This document shows, piece by piece, positions 41,698 to 50,459 of a stretch of 64,000 bases of DNA. The position numbers and the translations under genes are program-made. The stretch lies in the NCBI GenBank assembly GCA_001899635.1, contig MKVQ01000004.1, positions 500,023-564,022 of the forward strand, given 5' to 3'. Each line of letters begins with the position of its first letter. Position 1 is the stretch's first letter. A model generated the notes under the pieces. That model saw nothing but the letters and a program-made list of their open reading frames with translations. It made no database searches and was not told the DNA's origin. The stretch is from Myxococcales bacterium 68-20. GTDB lineage: Bacteria > Myxococcota_A > Polyangia > Polyangiales > Polyangiaceae.

Positions 41698-42330
41698 TCA
41701 GGCGATCGTCTTCGGGATTCGCTGCGACTGCACCACCGCGTCGTCGTCGAACCTGAGGAGCCCTTGGGTGACGAGACCGAGGACGATCGCGATCGTGTCG
41801 CTCAGTGAGAACGACGTCTCCTCGGCGATCTGGGCAAGCGACGCAACGCCGTCGACATAGAGGAGCACGTACATCTGCTCGCCCGTGATCGTAGCCGGCG
41901 GCTCCGCCGATGTGCGGATCGGCACGCACGCGTCCAGCGGCACGTTCCCGCTGGTATCCCTGTAGCCGGCCACGCTCGCGACAGCAGCCATCTCGAAGCT
42001 CAGCCGCTGAGACGGAGGAGCCGTGTCGTTCGCCTCTTCGCAGAACGAATCTCGATACAGGGGATGGAGGTCGAAGCCAGCTCGCATGGTGTCCGCCGAC
42101 AGAGCAAAGGTCGCGCCGACGCGTGAAGCTGCCTCGCGAGCCCGGAACGCGCGCTCCACTCGTCGTTCGACCTCGCGGCGAACGACTCCCGCGCGAGCGA
42201 GCAACGCACATGCCTTCGCGAACGAGGGATCGCAAGGAGCGACCTCTGAGCCGAGGACGCGAGTCTGCACTGCGGGCAGCCTCCAGCAAGACGAAGCGGT
42301 CGAGCTTGGGTGCCAGTGTAGCTCGCACAA
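41698..42330 (-). CDS. Hypothetical protein with a C-terminal winged-helix-like domain
   Basis: 210 residues if the TTG at 42330 is used; the true start is uncertain. Residues about 45-75 are an Arg/Glu-rich helix (ARAGVVRREVERRVERAFRA). The C-terminal 60 residues (EQMYVLLYVDGVASLAQIAE, ETSFSLSDTIAIVLGLVTQG, LLRFDDD) resemble the helix-turn-helix/winged-helix module often appended to myxobacterial regulatory proteins. A Cys-containing middle part (SFCEEAND) shows no known motif. No signal peptide or membrane helix. Placed upstream of the PD40 fragment and downstream of a membrane-protein gene, with no functional hint. Confidence 0.6.
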   Translation of the reverse strand: MCELHWHPSSTASSCWRLPAVQTRVLGSEVAPCDPSFAKACALLARAGVVRREVERRVERAFRAREAASRVGATFALSADTMRAGFDLHPLYRDSFCEEANDTAPPSQRLSFEMAAVASVAGYRDTSGNVPLDACVPIRTSAEPPATITGEQMYVLLYVDGVASLAQIAEETSFSLSDTIAIVLGLVTQGLLRFDDDAVVQSQRIPKTIA

Positions 42331-42467
42331 ACCACCTTCTGTCCCTCCCGGCTCGACGCTCTCGGCTCCAGCCTCCTGGCAGTACCGGTGGAGCTTGCAG
42401 CCCCGGGGTCAGGCGAGCGCGAGCCTTCTTGCTCGAGCGCTCGCCATGGGCGCGTCATGCGGTGCAC

Positions 42468-43649
42468 TCACAGCAGCGCCTTGAAGACGCCGCGGAGGAT
42501 CTCGTCGATCGGCGCGATGAATGACAATACGGGAAGCATCGGAATGATGGCTGCCAACAAGACGATGGACACCTGGGCCCGACGATAGGGAATGATCTGC
42601 ATCGTTCGGACGACGTCGTAGACGGAGTTCAGATCCGTGAGCGAGCTCGACTCCTCGCTGGTGACGTGAGCCGGAAATGGCCGCCGGAACCATTCGCGCT
42701 CGACGTTCCTTGCGTGGCCCTCGACGACCGCTCGATAGTGACGGAGGCCGGAGCGCTTGGCCTGGGCGAAATGGAACGCGAATCCGAGCAATGGAAAGAA
42801 CGCGATCAATACGGACAAGATCAGAATCCCAAGCATGGGCTTCGTGACGGCCGCGGCGGGAACACCGTCGCAAACGACCGCGAAGAGCCACCGAGCACTC
42901 ACGAGGCTCGACGCTCCTGCGATGACCCATGCAAACTGCCCCGGCGCACGGGAGACGAAGGAAAACCCTCCGCAACGATCGCCGTGGGACACGATGGGGC
43001 GAAGCAGCGAAGCACTCCGCGCGAAGACCAGCATGAGAACGAGCCAGCGCCAGAGCCATCGGAGCAGGAGGAAGACGTAGACGGGAACGACCACGTAGGC
43101 CTGCCACGTTCCGGCTGCAGTGAGGGTGGGTCGAGCGCCGTTGACGAAGATCCACGTCTCGCGCCCGGATGTGTGATGTCGAATCCAGGTGGGGACGATG
43201 AGGAGCGCGAGCAGGACGAGCCCTGCTCCCACGAGAGGATGTTCGATCAGCGGCCGGAGCGAACGAACTCGCGCCCGGAGCCCTTCTGAGTTGCGACAGC
43301 GCCGAGGGCTGCCGAGCGAGCGCACGATGTACTTCACCTCACGATCGACCCGGCTCTCGGCGAAGAGAAGGAGCGGAATCGCGACGAGGGAGCGCAGGTG
43401 CGTCTCGAAGTCGGCCATGAACGAGAGCGCGCCGTGGCGTGCCGGCTCGACGGACGCGAGGACCATGGGCGCGACCCAGGTGATGAGGAGGTACGACGCA
43501 ACGCGCGCACCTTGCTGCGCGATCGGGTGTTTCCGAGGATCGAAGCCCAGCCGCGACTCGAGGCGTGTGAAGAAGCCGCCCGTCGGAAGAAGGCTGAAAG
43601 GCTCCTCTGCGGCGTGAGCGGTCTCGGTGCCCTCGGTCGCAACGGACAT
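42468..43649 (-). CDS. Integral membrane protein of unknown function
   Basis: 393 residues from ATG 43649. About six or seven membrane helices: VASYLLITWVAPMVLASV, LVGAGLVLLALLIVPTWI, AYVVVPVYVFLLLRWLWRWL with LVLMLVF, FAWVIAGASSLVSARWLFAV, MLGILILSVLIAFFPLLGFA and a C-terminal VSIVLLAAIIPMLPVLSFIA. Charged cytoplasmic loops include ESRVDREVKYIVRSLGSPRR and an RNVEREWFRRPF segment. A 393-residue, multi-helix protein without a nucleotide-binding or transport signature; the family is not recognised. Single gene, about 210 bases downstream of the lipoprotein at 43862. Confidence 0.75.
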   Translation of the reverse strand: MSVATEGTETAHAAEEPFSLLPTGGFFTRLESRLGFDPRKHPIAQQGARVASYLLITWVAPMVLASVEPARHGALSFMADFETHLRSLVAIPLLLFAESRVDREVKYIVRSLGSPRRCRNSEGLRARVRSLRPLIEHPLVGAGLVLLALLIVPTWIRHHTSGRETWIFVNGARPTLTAAGTWQAYVVVPVYVFLLLRWLWRWLVLMLVFARSASLLRPIVSHGDRCGGFSFVSRAPGQFAWVIAGASSLVSARWLFAVVCDGVPAAAVTKPMLGILILSVLIAFFPLLGFAFHFAQAKRSGLRHYRAVVEGHARNVEREWFRRPFPAHVTSEESSSLTDLNSVYDVVRTMQIIPYRRAQVSIVLLAAIIPMLPVLSFIAPIDEILRGVFKALL

Positions 43650-43861
43650 GGCGTACCTCGCGCAGCAGGGCTCACGCATCCTACGTGCCCACCAGGGGCA
43701 CATGCCTTGCTGCAGACACGCCGTCTGCGTCGACCTCGACTGCGGATCTTCCCGACCACGCCTCGATCGAGACCGCGCGCCAGTGCCCGCTCCCGAAGTG
43801 AGCCGAGCTCACGCCGGCTCACGCGGTTCGAGGTCTCCCGATCCGTCGTAATCCGCTTCCG

Positions 43862-45031
43862 TCAGTACCGGCAGCTACCGGCCGAGCAGTAGTAGCTCGT
43901 CGGGCAGACGTTGCCGCACGCGCCGCAGTTCTTCGCGTCGGTCTGGAGGCTGACGCACTGGTCACCGCAGATCGTCGCGCCCGTCCCGCAGCTCGCGAAG
44001 CTGTGCGACTCCGTCGATTGCGTGACGAGCTCGATCCAGCCCTCCGGCTGAATCGTCTGCCCGCCCGAGAGCTCGCCGAACGTCTTCTTGTTCTTGTGCA
44101 CCTCGCGCCGCTCGCGCGTGACCGAGATCGAGAGGCTCCCGCCCTCGCTGTCCGAGCTCACCTCGCGGATGACGGCGCGCGGAAGATCGAACGTCCCACT
44201 CGCGTCGTCGGCCAGGCACCTGGCGCTGCCGCCGAGCCCGCTCGCCTGGACGTAGACCTTGTCCTCACCGGGGACCCAGCCGATCGTCACCGCTCCCGAT
44301 CCGAAGACAGTCCCGCGCGAGAGCTCGCGCAGCGGCGGATCCGTCTCGAGGAACGTCGTCGACGTGAACTTCTCGTCGAACTTCTCGAAGCCGGCAGACG
44401 CACCGCCGGTGGCCTGCACGCGGATCTCGGTGCGGGCGAGGAACGGCGCGCCATTGCCATTCGGCGTGATGCTGTAAGGCGGGAAGAGCGTGATCGCCTG
44501 CGTCGTCCCGGCGAAGGCGAGGGCTCCGGCGTCGAAGCGATCCTTCTTCGTGCAGGTCATGTCGTCTTCGGTGCCCTTGCTGGAGCCCTTCTTCGAGAAG
44601 GTGCATACCTCACCGGCGCTGCACGATTTGGTGCAGACCTTGACGCACTTGGCGGTGCACTCGTCGTCGAAGGTGCATACCTCACCGGAACCGCAGCCCT
44701 GCACGCCTCCGGTCGTGCACTTCGGCGTCTCGGTGATCTCACAGGCGCCGAGCTTCTTCGTGCAGGACTTGACGAGCTTGGCGTCGGGAACGAACGACGC
44801 GGAGATGAGCGGGTTGGAGTCTCCCGTCGCCGAGGCCCGGCTCTCGCCGAGGATGATCGTGCCGAGCGCATGCGGTGATGCGCTCTCGGCCTCGTCGGCG
44901 TCGGCCGCATCCCCACCGTTCGCACCAACGCTCGGATCGACCGGCGCCGAGTCCACCGACTGAGTCCTCCCCGCGGCGCAGGCAGCAGAGAGAGCGAGGA
45001 AACCAAGGCCGAAAAGACGTAAAGGGCGCAT
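43862..45031 (-). CDS. Cys-rich lipoprotein with C-terminal NCGACG element
   Basis: 389 residues from ATG 45031. The signal LFGLGFLALSAAC lipidates Cys about 18. An Asp/Ala/Glu linker (25-50) is followed by a Cys-rich head (about 80-160: CTKKLGACEITETPKCTTGG, CGSGEVCTFDDECTAKCVKV, CTKSCSAGEVCTF) with two VCTF copies. A beta-rich middle (170-330) has few cysteines. The end is DAKNCGACGNVCPTSYYCSA, the same element found six times in the lipoprotein at 32428-33618. Located directly downstream (in transcription order) of the Ser/Thr kinase gene (78-base gap), so the two may share a transcript. Function unknown. Confidence 0.82.
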   Translation of the reverse strand: MRPLRLFGLGFLALSAACAAGRTQSVDSAPVDPSVGANGGDAADADEAESASPHALGTIILGESRASATGDSNPLISASFVPDAKLVKSCTKKLGACEITETPKCTTGGVQGCGSGEVCTFDDECTAKCVKVCTKSCSAGEVCTFSKKGSSKGTEDDMTCTKKDRFDAGALAFAGTTQAITLFPPYSITPNGNGAPFLARTEIRVQATGGASAGFEKFDEKFTSTTFLETDPPLRELSRGTVFGSGAVTIGWVPGEDKVYVQASGLGGSARCLADDASGTFDLPRAVIREVSSDSEGGSLSISVTRERREVHKNKKTFGELSGGQTIQPEGWIELVTQSTESHSFASCGTGATICGDQCVSLQTDAKNCGACGNVCPTSYYCSAGSCRY

Positions 45032-45109
45032 CGTCGAAGGTGTCTCCGGTCCGCTCATACGGCGGGCGTCCGGAGAGTCTTCCTCGCTGCGTCTCGACGG
45101 CCCTTCGGG

Positions 45110-46132
45110 CTATTCGATGCGATTACCCGGGAAGCTCACGTCCACGATGATGCTCGGCTCGAGCATCGCATCGAAGAGCGCGCTGACCTCGCGCGACGGA
45201 TCGAACTCCCCCGGAGGAGGCGGCGCAAGCGACGGACGGATGCGCGCGGCTTCCTCGCGGAGCTGCGCGAACGTCGACCGCACGGCGACCCGCATGTCCG
45301 AAGCGGAGGCGAATCGATCTTCCTTCTTGAACGCAAGCGCCTTGTCGACGACGCCGACGACCCACATCGGCATCTGCGGCGCAACGACGCCGAGCGACGG
45401 CGCGCGATCCTTCATCGCCTGGAAGAGGCGGTCGGTGGGGGTTCGGCCATCGTGGATCGCGCGGCCCGTGAGCGCGCGGAACATGACGGCTCCGACGGCG
45501 AAGACGTCCGAGCGCGCATCGATCTGATCGCTCTTCCCCTGGGCCTGCTCCGGCGGCATGTACGAGGCCGTCCCGAGGACGATGCCGGAGGCCGTGGGCG
45601 CACCGCCGACTCGCGGATCGCGCAGCCGCGCGAGGCCGAAGTCGAGCACCTTCACGATCCCGGCCTTGGTGACGTAGAGGTTGCCCGGCTTGATGTCGCG
45701 ATGGATGACGTTGCGCGCGTGGAACGCGGAGAGAACGTCGAGCACCTGATCGGCGACCGCGAGGACGTCGGCGAGCGGAAGCACCTCACCGGTGCGCGCC
45801 ATCCATGCGTCGAGCGACTCGCCCTCCAGCAGCTCCATGACGAGGAACGGCGCGCCGTCCTCCGAGAGGTCGTCGTCGAGGATGCTGACGGCGCCGGGAT
45901 GCTCGACCTGATTGGCAACGTAGCCTTCCCGGAGGAAGCGCTCGCGGACATCCGCGTGGGTCGCGATGAACGGGTGGAGCATCTTGATGGCGACCTTCTT
46001 CCCGTTGCGATGGGTCGCTTGGTAGACGGCAGCCATCCCGCCGACATCGACGAGCCGGTCGATGTGCCACTTGTTGTTGAGGGTCTGCCCGACACGCTTC
46101 AGTGCAGCGTGGCGCGGATCGGACGACTGCAT
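45110..46132 (-). CDS. Cytoplasmic Ser/Thr protein kinase (Hanks type, PKN-like)
   Basis: 340 residues from ATG 46132. The kinase domain covers about 22-300. The Gly-rich loop reads VDVGGMAAVYQA, with Asp where the first Gly is normally found. The ATP-binding Lys is in KKVAIKMLHP, the catalytic loop is HRDIKPGN, the metal motif is LDFGLA, the activation segment ends MPPEQAQGKSDQID and ARSDVFAVGAVMF is subdomain IX. All catalytic residues are present. No membrane helix or extracellular sensor follows, so it is a soluble kinase. A short C-terminal region (PSLAPPPPGEFDPSREVSAL) may bind a partner. Such kinases regulate development and metabolism in myxobacteria. Targets unknown; the adjacent lipoprotein at 43862 may be co-transcribed. 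Confidence 0.93.
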   Translation of the reverse strand: MQSSDPRHAALKRVGQTLNNKWHIDRLVDVGGMAAVYQATHRNGKKVAIKMLHPFIATHADVRERFLREGYVANQVEHPGAVSILDDDLSEDGAPFLVMELLEGESLDAWMARTGEVLPLADVLAVADQVLDVLSAFHARNVIHRDIKPGNLYVTKAGIVKVLDFGLARLRDPRVGGAPTASGIVLGTASYMPPEQAQGKSDQIDARSDVFAVGAVMFRALTGRAIHDGRTPTDRLFQAMKDRAPSLGVVAPQMPMWVVGVVDKALAFKKEDRFASASDMRVAVRSTFAQLREEAARIRPSLAPPPPGEFDPSREVSALFDAMLEPSIIVDVSFPGNRIE

Positions 46133-46403
46133 CGTCGTCAAGCATATCAGCCCAGGCCAGCTACGGACAGCGCGACGCACACGCCCCAAACGACGAGCTG
46201 TGTGCCGTACTCGATCGCAAGAACGCGCGACGTCCTCGCCCCCCGTTCTGCGTGGGCAGGTCGTGGAGGCGAGTCCCGAGGCCGTTTTCGCCCAGATCGC
46301 GATCGAGACCGCGACCGTAGGACCGATGAGCTCTGTCGAGCACAGCCCGGGCCGGCACCGCCGGCGACGCGCCGATGAGTGTCGCGAGCGCGACGGCCCT
46401 GTC
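46133..46403. other. Gap upstream of the Ser/Thr kinase
   Basis: 271 bases. No complete gene. The minus strand has a short hydrophobic run ending at 46147 (AIEYGTQLVVWGVCVALSVA in one frame) that resembles a membrane segment, but it lacks a start, a signal or a neighbour in frame. The kinase promoter is expected here. Confidence 0.35.
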
Positions 46404-46844
46404 TCAGTCGTCGTCCTCGTCGCCGTCCGGATCCTCGTCGGCGGTGACGTTCGCGACTCCGGGCGTTTGGACCCCGACGAGCTTCACGTGATCGAGGTAC
46501 CACGTCGTGGTGGTCGTCCTGCGCTTGTAGCCAGTGGTCTTCGACGTGGACGAGTATTTGAACTCGATGTCGCCCTCGCAGAACGCGGGCGTGCCCGCGG
46601 CGAGCCAGGGCGTCCCGCGCACGTGAGCGACGCCGGTGTTGTCGGCTTTCTTCGACGTCACGGTGATCGTCGCGTTGCTCAGACCGCGAACCTTCGCCCC
46701 GCACATCGCCAAAGTCGTTCCGGGAGCGTGACTGCGAAGCGCCCCCTTCAGCGTCTTCTGGACGATGTCGTTGGGAACCTGCTTCTTGCAGCCCAACAGC
46801 GACATCGCAGCGAGAACGACCGCTCCCATCAGCGCCTTCCGCAT
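46404..46844 (-). CDS. Small lipoprotein
   Basis: 146 residues. ATG 46844 is preferred over ATG 46850 because AGGGAGG sits 7 bases upstream of it, a strong Shine-Dalgarno sequence. The signal KALMGAVVLAAMSLLGC lipidates Cys about 19, followed by KKQVPNDIVQKTLKGALR. A beta-rich body follows, with two cysteines (LAMCGAK and AFCEGDI). The C-terminus is acidic (ADEDPDGDEDDD). No family recognised. Single gene, divergent from the plus-strand lipoprotein at 47149. Confidence 0.78.
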   Translation of the reverse strand: MRKALMGAVVLAAMSLLGCKKQVPNDIVQKTLKGALRSHAPGTTLAMCGAKVRGLSNATITVTSKKADNTGVAHVRGTPWLAAGTPAFCEGDIEFKYSSTSKTTGYKRRTTTTTWYLDHVKLVGVQTPGVANVTADEDPDGDEDDD

Positions 46845-47148
46845 GACCATCCCTCCCTTTTCCGCCCCATCCGGCTGCGGCGCTGGCGCGCCACACGGCC
46901 GAAGAAACGAGGCTACACGAGGACGAGCTCATGCATGAACCACCGAACGACCGATTCGAGCGTGGCAGGCGGCACACCGAGCGCTCGAAGACGACCTCCA
47001 CACACACATTTGGCTCCCCTAAATCCCCCTCATGAGGCAGGATTCCAGCCTCGCCGGACGGTGTTTGCCAATCGTGCTCCACTGTTCGGGGCGGACGTCG
47101 CGTTCGTCGCGTTCGTCGCGTTCAGCCATTTGCAACGGAGTCGGGGTC
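46845..47148. promoter_or_regulatory. Divergent promoter region with a perfect 9-bp triplicate repeat
   Basis: 304 bases between two lipoprotein genes on opposite strands. Contains the Shine-Dalgarno of the minus-strand gene and, at 47097-47123, three perfect tandem copies of GTCGCGTTC about 25 bases before the plus-strand start. No gene. Confidence 0.5.
47097..47123. repeat. 9-bp tandem repeat, three perfect units
   Basis: GTCGCGTTC at 47097-47105, 47106-47114 and 47115-47123 (reverse complement GAACGCGAC). It is intergenic and ends 25 bases before the start codon of the plus-strand lipoprotein. The GAACGCGAC unit also precedes the 9-bp repeat near 16912. Confidence 0.8.
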
Positions 47149-48066
47149 ATGTGGAGACGACTTGGAGTCGGCGTGCTCGTGTCGCTGATGCTCGGTTGCA
47201 GCGCAAAGCCCAAGCCCGGATTCGATCCCGTGGGCTCGTCGGGCTCCTCGAGCGGCTTCGGATCGAGCGGCGGCTTCGACATCGACGGCGGCAAGCCTTC
47301 GGTCGACGGCTGCTCGGACGCAGCGCGGCTCGTCTATGTCGTCTCGCAGGAGAACGACCTCTATAGCTTCACGCCGAACACGACGACGTTCCAGCTGATC
47401 GGCCGGCTCGAGTGTCCGACGAACGGCCTCGCCACTCCGAACTCGATGGCGATCGATCGCCAAGGCATCGCGTGGGTGAACTACAGCGACGGCTCGCTCT
47501 TCAAGGTGAGCACTGCCGACGCGAGCTGCTCGGCCACCACGTTCGCGCCGAACCAGCACGGCTTCCTGAGGTTCGGGATGGCCTTCGCTACGAACAGCGA
47601 AAACTCGACCGACGAGACGCTCTACATCTCCGGCCTCGAGCTCTCCGGGAGCAACGGCAAGGGCCTCGGCAAGATCGATCTCCAGACGATGAAGATCACC
47701 ATGCTCGGTGACTACTCGGGCGACCTGACCGGAAAGGGCGCGGAGCTGACCGGCACGGGCGACGGCCACCTCTTCGGGTTCTTCACCACACAGCCGAACG
47801 CCACGCTCGCCGAGATCGACCGGGCCAACGGATCGACGTCGAACGACAAATCGCTCGACGGCGTGAACACCGGCAACGCTTGGGCGTTCTCGTTCTGGGG
47901 CGGCGACTTCTGGTTCTACACCTCCGACGGCGTGAACCCGTCGCGCGTGACGCGGCTCGAAACAAGCGCAAGCGGAGCCATCAGCGTCGCCAAGAGCGAC
48001 GTCGGCGGATTCCGGATCGTCGGTGCCGGCGTCTCGACGTGTGCACCGACAGCTCCGCCGAAGTGA
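47149..48066 (+). CDS. Lipoprotein with beta-propeller-like body
   Basis: 305 residues from ATG 47149, with CGGAG 8 bases upstream. The signal LGVGVLVSLMLGC gives Cys about 18. A long Gly/Ser linker (GSSGSSSGFGSSGGFDIDGG) follows. The body has repeated elements of a Trp/Phe-Asn/Asp-Gly type: RLVYVVSQENDLYSFTPNTT, LATPNSMAIDRQGIAWVNYS, DGSLFKVSTADASC, ETLYISGLELSGSNGKGLGK, GDGHLFGFFTTQPNATLAEI and DFWFYTSDGVNPSRVTRLET. These are typical of SMP-30/NHL/YVTN-like propellers. The following gene (48113) lies 46 bases downstream on the same strand, so they are likely co-transcribed. Confidence 0.8.
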   Translation: MWRRLGVGVLVSLMLGCSAKPKPGFDPVGSSGSSSGFGSSGGFDIDGGKPSVDGCSDAARLVYVVSQENDLYSFTPNTTTFQLIGRLECPTNGLATPNSMAIDRQGIAWVNYSDGSLFKVSTADASCSATTFAPNQHGFLRFGMAFATNSENSTDETLYISGLELSGSNGKGLGKIDLQTMKITMLGDYSGDLTGKGAELTGTGDGHLFGFFTTQPNATLAEIDRANGSTSNDKSLDGVNTGNAWAFSFWGGDFWFYTSDGVNPSRVTRLETSASGAISVAKSDVGGFRIVGAGVSTCAPTAPPK

Positions 48067-48112
48067 CGTGCGGAGTCGGCTCGGATCCGTGTGCTAGATC
48101 CGACCTACCGGC

Positions 48113-49126
48113 GTGCGTCGAGCCTTCCTCCTCCTGATCGTCCTCTCGCTCGCGGTTGCCGGCGTCGGCTGCCCGTGCACGCGCGGCGCCGTCAACGCGA
48201 GCCCCGAGCTTCGCTGGTGGCTCTTCTCGAGCTTCGGCGCCTCGAAGATCTGCCCGGAGATGTTGAAGCGCGGCGTCCCGCTGAAGCTGCCTCAGCTCGG
48301 AGCGGCGAGCGTCGGGCGGTTCTTCCCGAGCCAGTGCAACGTCGTGGTCGACGACGCGAAGAAGGCGATCGTCATGAGCGCGTCGGGCACCGGCTACGTG
48401 ATGATGCCGTTCACGAGGCGCGTCGGCTTCTACGTCGGGATGTCCGTCGAGTACCTGCCTGACTTCCGCATGGAGACAGACGCGATGTACGTCTGGGGCA
48501 AGTTCAATCGCTTCATCGCGCCGCCCGATCTCCGCATCCTCGGCGTCGAGAATCCGGTCGTGAACCTCGCGACACAGACGCCGTTCGGCAACGTGGCGAC
48601 CGTCATCGGCAACGGCATCGTCGAGGGCGAGATCGGCCGCGGCTTCACCGTGGTCCGACAGGAGGACGGTGACGACTTCGCGATCGGCCATCTCGATCCC
48701 CCCGCGAAGCCGAAGCGTCAGTTCCAGGCAAGCGAAGGCCGCGTCGTGCTCGCCAGCGATCTCACGAGCGTGTACACGCGCTCGCGCGAGTTCCTCGGCC
48801 CGTTCGAGGTCGCCCAGGAGAAGTCCGCGCTCTATCTCCGCGCGCGGGCCTCCGGCGCGCCGATCAGCTACGCGATCGTCGAGCGCTCCGTGGGTGAGAA
48901 CTGGCGACGCCAATACGAGACCGCGCAGCCGCTCGGCCCGCCTCCGGGCGTACTGGTCGCATACGGGCCCATCGCGCCGGGCGAAGCGAAGCTCGGCTTC
49001 CCGGTCAACCCCGGCACCTACTACATCGTGCTCGAGAACACCGCTGCGCCTCCGCTCCTCGGCGGAGCGCTCGGCGAGCCGGTCGCGCAGATCGCTTATA
49101 GCGTCGAGGTCGGCGACCGGCGCTGA
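48113..49126 (+). CDS. Lipoprotein of unknown function
   Basis: 337 residues from GTG 48113. The signal LLLIVLSLAVAGVGC lipidates Cys about 20, followed by PCTRG. No disordered linker, unlike its neighbours. The body is beta-rich with aromatic segments (WWLFSSFGASKICPEMLKRG, FRMETDAMYVWGKFNRFI), a central ENPVVNLATQTPFGNVAT segment and a C-terminal beta sandwich (ISYAIVERSVGENWRRQYET, LGFPVNPGTYYIVLENT). Two further Cys (SKIC, SQCN). No family recognised. Probably the second gene of an operon with the propeller lipoprotein; convergent with the gene ending at 49166. Confidence 0.76.
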   Translation: MRRAFLLLIVLSLAVAGVGCPCTRGAVNASPELRWWLFSSFGASKICPEMLKRGVPLKLPQLGAASVGRFFPSQCNVVVDDAKKAIVMSASGTGYVMMPFTRRVGFYVGMSVEYLPDFRMETDAMYVWGKFNRFIAPPDLRILGVENPVVNLATQTPFGNVATVIGNGIVEGEIGRGFTVVRQEDGDDFAIGHLDPPAKPKRQFQASEGRVVLASDLTSVYTRSREFLGPFEVAQEKSALYLRARASGAPISYAIVERSVGENWRRQYETAQPLGPPPGVLVAYGPIAPGEAKLGFPVNPGTYYIVLENTAAPPLLGGALGEPVAQIAYSVEVGDRR

Positions 49127-49149
49127 AGGAGAGTCGAGCTGCGGTCGGT

Positions 49150-49171
49150 CGCGATCAGAGCGCGATCAGAG
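49150..49171. repeat. 11-bp direct duplication over a stop codon
   Basis: CGCGATCAGAG occurs twice in tandem (49150-49160, 49161-49171). It covers the TGA of the minus-strand gene at 49166, between convergent genes. Likely a replication-slippage duplication; functionally neutral as far as visible. Confidence 0.6.
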
Positions 49172-50296
49172 CGTGTTCTCGGTCGCGCCCATCGCCGCCC
49201 GGAGGATGCGGTCGGCCTCATCGGAGCCCGAGGACTTCGCCTCCCGCTTCGTCACCTTCGGCTCCGGAGCGGGCTCCTTGGTCTTCGGCTCCTTCGCGGG
49301 CTTCGATGCCTTCGGCTCGTCGTTGGTGGCCGACGCGACCCTGTAGCCGTCGTCCTTCTCCTTCGCGGGCTGGCTCACCTTCGCGCTGGGCGACGGGTGC
49401 GCGCCGCCCGCGGGCTTGCCCGACGACGCGTGCTTCGGCTGCGCCTTCGGCTGAGGTGCGACCGCAGGAGCGGGCGCCGCGGAGACCTGAGCGACCCGAG
49501 CAACGTGCGCGGGCTGCGCGGGCTGCGCGACCGGCGCGGGCTGCGCGACCGGCGCGGGCTGCGCGACCGCCGCGACCTGCGGAGCGTGCGGAGCCTCGGG
49601 CGCGACCTGCGGCTGCGCCGGCGCTTGTGTGACGACGAGCGATCCGAACGGGACGTTGGCGTAGGACGGAGGCGGAAGCGCTGCGGGACCTTGCGGCGCC
49701 ACGACCGGCGCTTGGACGTTGGGCGCAACGACGACCGGCGCGACGGGCGCGCTCTGCTGCATCGCGAGCGCCATGTGCTGCTCGGTTTGAGCCTGCTGCG
49801 CGGCGAACGCTGCATCGGCCGCGTTCTGGCGTGCGCGCATCGCGACGCCGCATAGCGCGCCGATGAGCGCGCCGGCGGCGAGGATCATGGATCCGGTCCG
49901 CACGCTCGGCCGCGACCGGATGACGACCGTGGATTGAACGCGGTGCGAGCCGGTTGCTGCCGCATCGCGCAGCGAGCTCATCGCCATCGGCGCGAGCGAG
50001 TGCGGAGCCGGCGGAGGGCCGGAGTAGTGCGCGGGATAGCCGCCGCCGCTTCCGAACCCGTAGCCCTGCGCCTGCGGTGCCATCGAGCGATGGAACACCT
50101 GCTCACGAGGAGCATGCGGGGCCACTGGGGAATGGACGTAGCCGCCGTAGCTGACGGCCTCGAAATCGCCGGTCCCGAGGGCCAGTGGTTCAGCAGGAGG
50201 CGGTCGCTTGGAGTACGGGTGCACGGTGCTCCTTGGCGCTTCCCGGATGAAGCGGGACGGCTCGATGCTCTGCGATGCGAATCCCGAGCCAGGCAC
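49166..50296 (-). CDS. Single-pass membrane protein with long Pro/Ala-rich repeat region
   Basis: 376 residues from GTG 50296; the start is uncertain. The N-terminal 130 residues are Pro/Ser/Gly/Tyr-rich and low-complexity (GYGFGSGGGYPAHYSGPPPA). One membrane helix lies at about 134-154 (TGSMILAAGALIGALCGVAM). Then come Gln/Ala-rich and Pro/Ala-rich stretches with hexapeptide AQPAPV repeats, a Lys/Glu/Pro-rich segment and a short conserved-looking C-terminal helix, SDEADRILRAAMGATENTL. The layout (disordered cytoplasmic tail, one helix, periplasmic Pro-rich spacer, terminal helix) resembles TonB/AgmX-like spanning proteins but lacks their domains. Function unknown. Confidence 0.66.
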   Translation of the reverse strand: MPGSGFASQSIEPSRFIREAPRSTVHPYSKRPPPAEPLALGTGDFEAVSYGGYVHSPVAPHAPREQVFHRSMAPQAQGYGFGSGGGYPAHYSGPPPAPHSLAPMAMSSLRDAAATGSHRVQSTVVIRSRPSVRTGSMILAAGALIGALCGVAMRARQNAADAAFAAQQAQTEQHMALAMQQSAPVAPVVVAPNVQAPVVAPQGPAALPPPSYANVPFGSLVVTQAPAQPQVAPEAPHAPQVAAVAQPAPVAQPAPVAQPAQPAHVARVAQVSAAPAPAVAPQPKAQPKHASSGKPAGGAHPSPSAKVSQPAKEKDDGYRVASATNDEPKASKPAKEPKTKEPAPEPKVTKREAKSSGSDEADRILRAAMGATENTL

Positions 50297-50459
50297 CGAC
50301 CACGGCCAAGACGATGGACGAGGGCTGTTTCCCAGGGGTGGAATTTTCGGGCTCGCGCCCCAACCCCCCGCACTGGTCGCGACGCGACGGCCGGCTGGGG
50401 GTCCATCGATCCATGCTCGTCGAGCTGCCGCGGAGCGTCAGGCTCTCTATCGATCGCGG
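50297..50459. other. Short gap downstream of the SDR-like gene
   Basis: 163 bases between the Pro/Ala-rich protein start and the 3' end of the SDR-like gene (both minus strand). No gene or clear motif; promoter of the membrane protein is expected here. Confidence 0.4.

Noticed and set aside
46147-46260. Hydrophobic minus-strand peptide ending AIEYGTQLVVWGVCVALSVA
   Set aside because: Could be a membrane-helix remnant, but the frame has no start, signal or in-frame coding upstream, so it is not reported as a gene.
49480-49580. 18-bp direct repeats
   Set aside because: Explained by AQPAPV hexapeptide repeats of the Pro/Ala-rich membrane protein.
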